This document shows positions 1 through 4,893 of a DNA stretch of 6,318 bases, piece after piece; position 1 is the first letter of the stretch, and each line of letters begins with the position of its first letter. A program made the translations under genes and the position numbers. Where the stretch lies: assembly GCA_017508315.1 (NCBI GenBank), contig JAFVZE010000041.1:1-6318 (forward strand). Direction: 5' to 3'. The DNA is from Kiritimatiellia bacterium. GTDB taxonomy: Bacteria > Verrucomicrobiota > Kiritimatiellia > RFP12 > UBA1067. The notes under the pieces are model-generated. The model had not been told where the DNA came from. It saw only the letters and a program-made list of their open reading frames with translations, and ran no database searches.

Positions 1-1084
1 ACCAGACCGGATTGGTGATTTTGAATTTCGAATAATCGCCTACCGACTTCGCGTTGGCGAGCGTGACGAAACCGCTGCCGCGAAGTTCCCCCGTGATCGT
101 GTTGGTGCCGTAGAAATAAACCTCACGGTTGCCGAAACTGAAATTGCCTTCACCCGACAGATTTCCGTACAAAGACACCTTTGCCCCCGAACGCTCTCCG
201 CCGTCGTCCAGCTTCGCCGTCCCCGTCCCGACATCGAGCACGATCGGACCGTACCAGGACGCTCCCGGAGCGAACACAATGCCGTATGTGGAATTGGGAT
301 TGGCGTAATTGATCGTCCAATTGTTTTTGGCCGCCACCGCCGGAATGGTTATATCGCTTGAGGCGTCGGTTCCGCCGAGCGTCAGCGACGCGGAAGGTCC
401 GTGCGTAAGCAAAGACGTATCCATGACCGTCAACCGTTTTTTGAGATTGACGATGCTCCCCGGGTTGATTATTTTTCCGCCGTGAAAAGTTATATTCTGA
501 TTCGCGCTGTCGATGGTCAATGTATGGCCGTTCATATTGAAAGGCTTGTTCCCGGCCTGATTGATATTGAAGAACCCCGAATTGCCGTCTTTATTGCGGG
601 CCACCAGCAGACAGTCGGCATCAAGCGTCAAATAAGAAAAATATCCGCGCTGCCCGTCCGCGAGAATCACGCCGGTGCCGTTGAACCCGTTCCCCGACAG
701 CCTGAAATGTTCGTACCACAATTCCATATATCCGCCGATATACATGGACGCGCCGTCAAGAATGACGGTTTCGCCGTCCGAAGTGCCGAAAGACGCCGCG
801 CCCGATCTGGCAAGATAAACGCCTTCGGCGATGACGATTCTGCCTTTGTAATTCGCAAGGCTCGCGGATGCGAGCGTACCCTTGCCGCACTTGCGGAATT
901 CCGTAACCGTTCCGGCATTATAGGCGGCGATAAGTTCGCTCGCTTCCGCATCCGTCATGTCGCGGGTTTCGTCTTCGGCGACCGTAATTTTGTAGACGCC
1001 GTCGACGATTTCGCCTGCCGCGCAGACAAACGGCAAGACTGCCGCCGAGACGGCGGCAAGCACGCAAAACTTTATCTTAGACAT
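1..1084 (-). CDS. Secreted beta-strand-repeat surface protein, N-terminal part (runs off left edge)
   Basis: An open frame of 361 codons reaches the window edge without a stop, so the C-terminus and any anchor are unseen. The first 22 or so residues are a Sec signal peptide: Lys at 3 and 5, a hydrophobic core, then an FVCA/AG cleavage region. The rest is rich in Gly, Asn, Thr and alternating hydrophobics, typical of a right-handed beta-helix. Residues about 62-93 (FRKCGKGTL...YKGRIVIAEG) resemble the autotransporter-associated beta-strand repeat (K-x-G-x-G-T-L...Y-x-G-x-x-x-x-x-G), and a weaker similar stretch lies near residues 310-350. Such proteins are exported to the cell surface or medium in PVC bacteria; no enzymatic motif is visible. 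The start is supported by AAAGGA seven bases upstream, inside the preceding gene, whose stop it overlaps (ATGTCTAA). Translational coupling with the GH109-like gene is likely. The specific role is unknown: adhesin, glycan-binding protein or passive surface layer are all possible. Confidence 0.8.
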   Translation of the reverse strand, partial: MSKIKFCVLAAVSAAVLPFVCAAGEIVDGVYKITVAEDETRDMTDAEASELIAAYNAGTVTEFRKCGKGTLASASLANYKGRIVIAEGVYLARSGAASFGTSDGETVILDGASMYIGGYMELWYEHFRLSGNGFNGTGVILADGQRGYFSYLTLDADCLLVARNKDGNSGFFNINQAGNKPFNMNGHTLTIDSANQNITFHGGKIINPGSIVNLKKRLTVMDTSLLTHGPSASLTLGGTDASSDITIPAVAAKNNWTINYANPNSTYGIVFAPGASWYGPIVLDVGTGTAKLDDGGERSGAKVSLYGNLSGEGNFSFGNREVYFYGTNTITGELRGSGFVTLANAKSVGDYSKFKITNPVW

Positions 1085-2513
1085 TTAACTGTCCTTTCGC
1101 TTTTTCAATTTTACGGAATTCGAGTTTCGAAATATCGATCGTCGCATCCATCAGATTCGAATTGCACGGCGTGCGCCAAAGTCCGCCGGTAAAATCTGGA
1201 ATGTCCATCGCCTGCGAACGGTTGCGGGCGGAACGCTCGCTCAGCTGGCTCACCGCGCACCAGCTCGCCAGATCGTACACGTCGGTGTCGAGCGGCAGCC
1301 CCTGCTGCAGACAGTACGCCCACCTCAGATCCATCAGGAAGTCCATGCCGCCGTGACCGCCGACCTTTTTGGCGATTTCACCGGCTTCGCGGTAAAGCGG
1401 ATGGCGGTATTTCTCCCGGATTTCGGCGGTGAGCTTTTCATCGAAGCGGTGGTGCTTGCGCTTCCAGATGTCGTCGCCGGCGAAATAGATTTCCAGCCGG
1501 GGATAAGCGCGGAAAACGCCCTTCGTGCCCGATATGAGGTTCAACCGCGAATAGGGCCGCGGCGTCGAGACATCGTGCTGCAGCATGATCGTGCGCCCTT
1601 TCGCGGTGCGGATCGTCGTCACGTTCATATCCGCCATCGCGAAGCGCTCCTTCCGGAGGGGATTGTCGGCGGCGAGAGCGTTGGCGGCGAACATCTCGTA
1701 GCCGGCCTGCATCGAATCGACGGAAACGAGATAATCGAGCCGATCGCCGCGGTTGATGCCCATATCCATGCAGATCGGGCCTAAGCCGTGCGTCGAATAA
1801 TAGTTGCCGGCGTGCTTCTCGTTCCAACGGTTGCGCCAGCGCTCCCACTGCGCATCGTTGAATATCTGCCAGCGGCGGTCGTGGATGTACGCGCCCTCGC
1901 CGTGGACGAGTTCGCCCAGCATCCCGAGTTTGCAGAGATTGAGCGCCAAAAGCTCCTCTTCGCCGTAGCAGCAGTTCTCAAGCTGCATGCAGTGGACGCG
2001 GTACTTTTCCGCCGTCTCCACGAGCTCGTAGCACTCTTCAAGATACATCGCGGCGGGCACTTCGATGAAAACGTGCTTGCCGGCCTTCATCGCCTCGACG
2101 GCGACGGGGACGTGGGCGTTCCACGACGTGCAGTTGTAGACGGCGTCCACATCTTTGCAACCGCAAAGCCGGCGGTATTCGACGTCGGAACCGCTGTACA
2201 CATGCGGCTTTCTTCCGGTCTTTCCGAAGACGATCCCGGCCGCCTTGTCCGCGTATTCGCCGCGGATGTCGCAGACGGCGGTTATTTCCACGCCCGGCAC
2301 CTGCAGAAGGCGGTTGACCGCACCGGTTCCGCGAGCGCCGACGCCGACTACGCCGACGCGGATGCCGTTTTTCATCGGCGGCGTGCGGAAATTCCGCATC
2401 GGGGCGGCGTCCGCCCCGGTGCAGGTCCCTTTTCCGCATGCGCAACCGGCGATCACGCCGGCTCCGGCCGACATCGCCACGCCCTTGAGAAACTCGCGTC
2501 TGTCCGTCTTCAT
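1077..2513 (-). CDS. Tat-exported GH109-like Gfo/Idh/MocA family protein (possible alpha-N-acetylgalactosaminidase)
   Basis: This 478-residue protein begins with a twin-arginine signal (RREFLKG, residues 5-11) followed by an Ala/Gly-rich core and a lipobox-like IAGC24, so it may be a Tat-exported lipoprotein. The Rossmann NAD-binding loop GVVGVGARGTG is at residues 54-64. Features of glycoside hydrolase family 109 are EVPAA (151-155), ENCCYG (179-184), HGEGAYIHD (204-212), YSTHGLGP (239-246), STPRPYS (316-322) and HGGMDFLMD (387-395). By comparison from memory with the Elizabethkingia enzyme, E151, Y183, R227, Y239, H242 and Y321 match the active-site set. GH109 enzymes use tightly bound NAD in a redox-assisted hydrolysis, which explains export of a folded protein by Tat. 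AAGGAG lies 10 bases before the ATG; the gap to the upstream deaminase is 19 bases, so the two are one operon. Many GH109-like paralogues in these phyla are untested, so the sugar specificity is inferred and a plain sugar dehydrogenase is the alternative. Confidence 0.88.
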   Translation of the reverse strand: MKTDRREFLKGVAMSAGAGVIAGCACGKGTCTGADAAPMRNFRTPPMKNGIRVGVVGVGARGTGAVNRLLQVPGVEITAVCDIRGEYADKAAGIVFGKTGRKPHVYSGSDVEYRRLCGCKDVDAVYNCTSWNAHVPVAVEAMKAGKHVFIEVPAAMYLEECYELVETAEKYRVHCMQLENCCYGEEELLALNLCKLGMLGELVHGEGAYIHDRRWQIFNDAQWERWRNRWNEKHAGNYYSTHGLGPICMDMGINRGDRLDYLVSVDSMQAGYEMFAANALAADNPLRKERFAMADMNVTTIRTAKGRTIMLQHDVSTPRPYSRLNLISGTKGVFRAYPRLEIYFAGDDIWKRKHHRFDEKLTAEIREKYRHPLYREAGEIAKKVGGHGGMDFLMDLRWAYCLQQGLPLDTDVYDLASWCAVSQLSERSARNRSQAMDIPDFTGGLWRTPCNSNLMDATIDISKLEFRKIEKAKGQLNV

Positions 2514-2532
2514 TGAAAAACCGCTCCTTGTT

Positions 2533-3276
2533 TTACTTCGTCAGCAGCGCCGCGCTCGACTTGTCGAGGAACATCCCGCAATCGGGGTGGAGCTGGAGGA
2601 ACGAACTCGGAAGCATATTGGTGACGGGGCCTTCGAGCGCGCCCTTGACGGCCTCGGCCTTGCGGGTGTCGGGGCAGGTGCAGACGATGGATTTCGACCG
2701 GAGAATCTGCTTCATCGACATTGAAAAGGCGTGCGTGGGCACCTCGTCGCGGGAGGCGAACCAGCCCTCGCCGACCTGCTGGTCGCGGCACTTGTCGTCC
2801 AGCGGCACAACCTTGTATGCGCGCTCGCAGTCGATATCGGCCGGCGGGTCGTTGAACGCCAGATGTCCGTTCTCGCCGATGCCGACGCAGGCGACGTCGA
2901 TCGGCGCTACGCGCAGCAGCTCCTCGAGCCGCGCGATTTCGGCGTCCGGATCGGCCGCCTCGCCGTTCACCTCGTTGAACGCCTTCATGGGCCGGGGAGT
3001 CTTGGCGACGAAACGCTCGCGCATGTAGCCGCGGAAAGACGCCTTGTGGGTGGCCGCGATGCCGACGTATTCGTCGAGATGAAAACCGGTAACCTTCGTC
3101 CAGTCGATATCCGGCTCTTTCACGAAAGCTTCGAGAAATTCAAACTGGCTCGCGCCTGTCGCGACAATGATCCGCGCCTCGCCGCGGAGCCTGATCGCTT
3201 CGCGGACTTTGTCGCCCGCCATCTTCGCCGCATGGGCCGCCATATCCTGCTTATCGTTTCCGATATACACCTTCAT
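2533..3276 (-). CDS. nagB: Glucosamine/galactosamine-6-phosphate deaminase (NagB family)
   Basis: The product is 247 residues, close to the usual 240-265 of the family. NagB converts glucosamine-6-phosphate to fructose-6-phosphate and ammonia in the cytoplasm; AgaI-type relatives act on galactosamine-6-phosphate. Visible motifs are the phosphate loop ATGASQFEFL (39-48, a variant of the usual TGxTP), the general-base region HLDEYVG (66-72, D68), GIGENGHLAFNDPP (132-145, catalytic H138), and the C-terminal signature PVTNMLPSSFLQLH (217-230). Asn136 replaces the Asp seen in the E. coli enzyme, but Asn is also common in this position in Bacillus-type NagB. The frame stays open 32 codons further upstream, yet the ATG at 3276 is chosen because AAAGGAA sits seven bases before it and the protein then begins MKVYIGNDK as in homologues. 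It is the first gene of the minus-strand operon and is divergent from the regulator. The family call is firm; the choice between glucosamine and galactosamine phosphate is open. Confidence 0.92.
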   Translation of the reverse strand: MKVYIGNDKQDMAAHAAKMAGDKVREAIRLRGEARIIVATGASQFEFLEAFVKEPDIDWTKVTGFHLDEYVGIAATHKASFRGYMRERFVAKTPRPMKAFNEVNGEAADPDAEIARLEELLRVAPIDVACVGIGENGHLAFNDPPADIDCERAYKVVPLDDKCRDQQVGEGWFASRDEVPTHAFSMSMKQILRSKSIVCTCPDTRKAEAVKGALEGPVTNMLPSSFLQLHPDCGMFLDKSSAALLTK

Positions 3277-3283
3277 TTCAATT

Positions 3284-3289
3284 TCCTTT
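3284..3289 (-). promoter_or_regulatory. Ribosome binding site of nagB
   Basis: AAAGGA lies seven bases upstream of the ATG at 3276. It fixes the start of the deaminase and argues against the in-frame ATG at 3372, which would add 32 residues with no family similarity and would lie inside the divergent regulator's start region. Confidence 0.75.
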
Positions 3290-3298
3290 ATCTGTTGA

Positions 3299-3330
3299 CA
3301 TATACAGTCTACCCTATTCAGATTGGACAA
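3299..3330 (-). promoter_or_regulatory. Candidate promoter of the nagB operon
   Basis: On the minus strand TTGTCC (3330-3325) is followed after 18 bases by TGTATA (3306-3301), or at a longer spacing by TATATG (3304-3299). Both are imperfect matches to a sigma-70 type promoter. A weak 16-bp palindrome, CTGT-N8-ACAG (3292-3307), overlaps the -10 region and could hold a regulator. An overlapping alternative is TTGCAT (3335-3330) with TAGACT (3311-3306). The operon must start in this 94-bp region, but the exact promoter is uncertain. Confidence 0.35.
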
Positions 3331-3331
3331 T

Positions 3332-3367
3332 GCAATTGTAAAATTACGATTTATTTTGTATAATTGC
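3332..3367. repeat. Imperfect inverted repeat overlapping the regulator promoter (possible operator)
   Basis: GCAATTGTA at 3332-3340 is mirrored by TATAATTGC at 3359-3367 (8 of 9 pairs match), with 18 bases between the arms. The left arm covers most of the regulator's -35 hexamer and the right arm covers its -10 hexamer. The arm centres are 27 bp apart, about two and a half helical turns. This is the sort of position an autoregulatory or bidirectional operator would take; binding is inferred. Confidence 0.4.
3336..3364 (+). promoter_or_regulatory. Promoter of the XylR-type regulator
   Basis: TTGTAA (3336-3341), a 17-base spacer and a perfect TATAAT (3359-3364) make a good sigma-70 type promoter. 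Transcription would begin about seven bases beyond the -10, at or next to the ATG at 3371, leaving almost no leader. A perfect TTGACA (3295-3300) lies further upstream but has no convincing -10 partner at 16-18 bases. Confidence 0.6.
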
Positions 3368-3370
3368 GAC

Positions 3371-4573
3371 ATGGTTCAAGCGGCAAGAAAAAACGTACTG
3401 CTTTTGATGGAATGGTACGACCATCCCTTCCGGGAAGGGATAGGCCGCTTCGCCGCGGAACACAAATGGATTCTCAACGTGAACGACGGCTACACGCTGC
3501 CGGACGGCTGGCGCGGCGACGGAATCATCACCTATTTCGACTCCAGAAAAGACATAATCGACTACGTGACGAACACCTCCGTCCCCGTCGTCAACTTGAG
3601 CGGCTTCCGCCCCGACATCCCCATTCCCAGCGTCACAGGCGACAATATCGGCATCGGAGAAATGGCCGCGGATTTCCTGCTGCAGAAAGGTTTTACGCGG
3701 GCGGCGTATTTTTCAACCGGGTTCCACCGGCTCCAGAAGCTGCGGCTTCACGGCTTCGCCAACCGCTGGCGCCGGGAAACCGGCAACAAAATAATGCCCA
3801 TCGTGCCGAAGCTCGACCGGCTCTGCGCCCCGGCGGACGACTGGACCGCTCTCGGCGCCTACATAAGGGAAAAGCTTGCAGCCATCCCCAAGCCGATCGC
3901 CGTATTCGCGTACTGCGATTACGATGCCGCCAAAATCGAAACCGCCGCGCTTGAGGCGGGGCTGCGCGTGCCCGAAGACGTGGCGATACTCGGCGTGGAC
4001 AACGATCCGCTCGTCTGCGAAAACGATATCGTTCCCATTTCTTCGGTCTGCCACGACCGCACACGCATCGGATACGAAGGCGCGGCGCTGCTTGAAAAAC
4101 TGATGACCGGCAAAGCCGTCCGTTCGCGCAATATAAGAATCATGCCGACGCACATCGAGGAAAGAGCCTCGACGCGCGGGGTATATTCGGACGATCCGCT
4201 CGCACAACGCGTGATCGCCTACTTCAACGCCCATATGGCGGAGCATACCGGCGTTCCGGAAATGTGCGACGCCCTCGGCATCAACCGCCGCCGCATCGAA
4301 CGGCATTTCGCCGATCGTGTCGGGCATCCGATAACCTACTATCTCCGGCGGCTGCGGATTTCACGGGCGTATCAACTTATTAAAGAAACGGACAAACGTC
4401 TCGGCGACATCGCCGGGGAATGCGGTTTCGCGAACGCGCAGCACTTCAGCAACGCCTTCCGCGCCGCCTACGGTCTGCCTCCGTCTAAACTCCGCTCCAG
4501 AGCAGTTTCTTCACATCCTGGACACGGTTTTTCGCGCAGACAAGCGTGGCGTCTTTTGTATGGACGACAATAA
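3371..4573 (+). CDS. XylR-type AraC family transcriptional regulator
   Basis: The product is 400 residues. Residues about 6-270 are a periplasmic-binding-protein-like sugar-sensing domain of the LacI/XylR kind: KNVLLLMEW first strand, DNIGIGEMAADFLL (91-104), and the characteristic EDVAILGVDNDPLVCE (202-217) and SSV segment (224-226). Residues about 278-376 are an AraC-type double helix-turn-helix (ALGINRRRIERHF; second unit GDIAGECGFANAQHFSNAF). Proteins of this build bind a sugar in the cytoplasm and switch divergent catabolic operons, which fits the neighbouring amino-sugar genes. The start at 3371 is chosen because it keeps the first beta-strand; the upstream in-frame ATG at 3323 precedes the promoter, and the next ATG at 3407 would delete the strand. 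There is no Shine-Dalgarno sequence, so a leaderless transcript is possible. The AraC domain should end near PPSKLR (370-375); the last 25 residues lie antisense to the guanylyltransferase relic and look acquired. Confidence 0.9.
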   Translation: MVQAARKNVLLLMEWYDHPFREGIGRFAAEHKWILNVNDGYTLPDGWRGDGIITYFDSRKDIIDYVTNTSVPVVNLSGFRPDIPIPSVTGDNIGIGEMAADFLLQKGFTRAAYFSTGFHRLQKLRLHGFANRWRRETGNKIMPIVPKLDRLCAPADDWTALGAYIREKLAAIPKPIAVFAYCDYDAAKIETAALEAGLRVPEDVAILGVDNDPLVCENDIVPISSVCHDRTRIGYEGAALLEKLMTGKAVRSRNIRIMPTHIEERASTRGVYSDDPLAQRVIAYFNAHMAEHTGVPEMCDALGINRRRIERHFADRVGHPITYYLRRLRISRAYQLIKETDKRLGDIAGECGFANAQHFSNAFRAAYGLPPSKLRSRAVSSHPGHGFSRRQAWRLLYGRQ

Positions 4574-4742
4574 CATCCTTAACCCCGATCAGAGCGGTGA
4601 CATGATCATCGGTTCCTACTACGATGGAATCGGACACCTCATGAAGCTTGGTTCCGCCTATACATACGTTATTGCCGGAATCTTTCGGGAAATGGTTTTC
4701 AAGCGCGACCCAAGAACCGACGTCATCTCACATGAACTCGCT
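4485..4742 (-). pseudogene. manC: C-terminal relic of a mannose-1-phosphate guanylyltransferase
   Basis: Read on the minus strand, 80 codons from 4727 to a TAG at 4485-4487 encode a peptide with clear similarity to the end of the ManC/GMP family: DDVGSWVAL, then GNNVCIG, SIVVGTDDHVTALIGVKD, VIVVHTKDATLVC and NRVQDVKKL. The nucleotidyltransferase domain and any start codon are missing. An in-frame TGA (4728-4730) sits where relatives have Trp before DDVGSW; upstream of it SEFM still fits the family, then similarity fades and another TGA (4749-4751) follows. The 3' end stops at LLWSGV, shorter than relatives, where the sequence passes into the coding sequence of the convergent regulator. The intact family makes GDP-mannose for surface polysaccharides; this copy cannot. 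TGA recoding is unlikely because Trp is TGG throughout the window and the GH31 gene ends in TGA. The peptide call comes from remembered family motifs. Confidence 0.8.
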
Positions 4743-4771
4743 TTTTAATCAATTGTCAAAGTTGCACACAT

Positions 4772-4783
4772 CTATCGCGATAG
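4772..4783. promoter_or_regulatory. Perfect 12-bp palindrome CTATCGCGATAG (possible operator)
   Basis: The palindrome is exact over 12 bases and does not extend. It lies about 10-21 bases downstream of the transcription start predicted from the minus-strand -10 site at 4800-4805, a normal place for a repressor site. No binding protein can be named. Confidence 0.4.
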
Positions 4784-4799
4784 GTTTCATTCGTCTGAA

Positions 4800-4808
4800 A
4801 TTATAGCA
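4800..4808 (-). promoter_or_regulatory. Extended -10 promoter element facing the guanylyltransferase relic
   Basis: On the minus strand TGCTATAAT (4808-4800) is a full extended -10 element. No good -35 hexamer is found at 16-18 bases, which extended -10 promoters can tolerate. It would transcribe leftwards through the relic and antisense to the end of the regulator. It may be left from the lost gene. Confidence 0.45.
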
Positions 4809-4860
4809 TAAATACCGTTGACGCCCATCTGACTTTTCAATTTACAGGGCCCGGAACAAA

Positions 4861-4887
4861 TTGAGAAAGTCGGTCCTACTTTCTCAA
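4861..4887 (-). terminator. Intrinsic terminator of the GH31 gene
   Basis: A perfect 10-bp inverted repeat (TTGAGAAAGT / ACTTTCTCAA) encloses a 7-base loop and begins seven bases after the GH31 stop. On the minus strand it is followed by TTTGTT, a short and imperfect T-run, so it should terminate GH31 transcription with moderate strength. No T-run follows on the plus strand, so it is not a good terminator for the regulator. Confidence 0.65.
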
Positions 4888-4893
4888 GAACAT

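Larger units (their letters stand above)
4743..4893. other. Intergenic stretch between the guanylyltransferase relic and the GH31 gene
   Basis: About 150 bases with no convincing gene. It contains the 12-bp palindrome, a minus-strand extended -10 site and the GH31 terminator, listed separately. A 13-codon frame (4790-4749, minus, MKPIAID...) follows the -10 site and is in the same frame as the relic, separated from it by two TGA codons. It may be a chance frame or a worn piece of the lost gene. Confidence 0.5.

Noticed and set aside
401..1192. Plus-strand 263-codon frame
   Set aside because: It is antisense to the secreted repeat protein and the end of the GH109-like gene. The minus frame has a signal peptide, a ribosome site and repeat motifs; the plus frame has none.
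1788..2516. Plus-strand 242-codon frame
   Set aside because: Antisense shadow of the GH109-like gene, caused by GC-rich third positions; no recognisable domain.
3277..3372. Longer nagB start at the ATG at 3372
   Set aside because: It adds 32 residues without family similarity, overlaps the regulator start, and ignores the strong ribosome site before 3276.
3713..4327. Minus-strand 204-codon frame
   Set aside because: Antisense to the regulator, whose sensing and DNA-binding domains are unmistakable.
4560..4748. Plus-strand 62-codon frame downstream of the regulator
   Set aside because: It lies opposite the guanylyltransferase relic, resembles nothing I know, and has no Shine-Dalgarno sequence. 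The minus strand carries the family motifs.
4728..4751. TGA read as an amino acid, joining the 13-codon frame to the guanylyltransferase relic
   Set aside because: Trp fits one of the two sites, but TGG is used for Trp throughout the window and TGA ends the GH31 gene. The catalytic domain would still be missing.
4861..4887. The hairpin as a terminator for the plus-strand regulator
   Set aside because: On the plus strand it is followed by GAACATTC without a T-run, and it is nearly 300 bases past the regulator stop.
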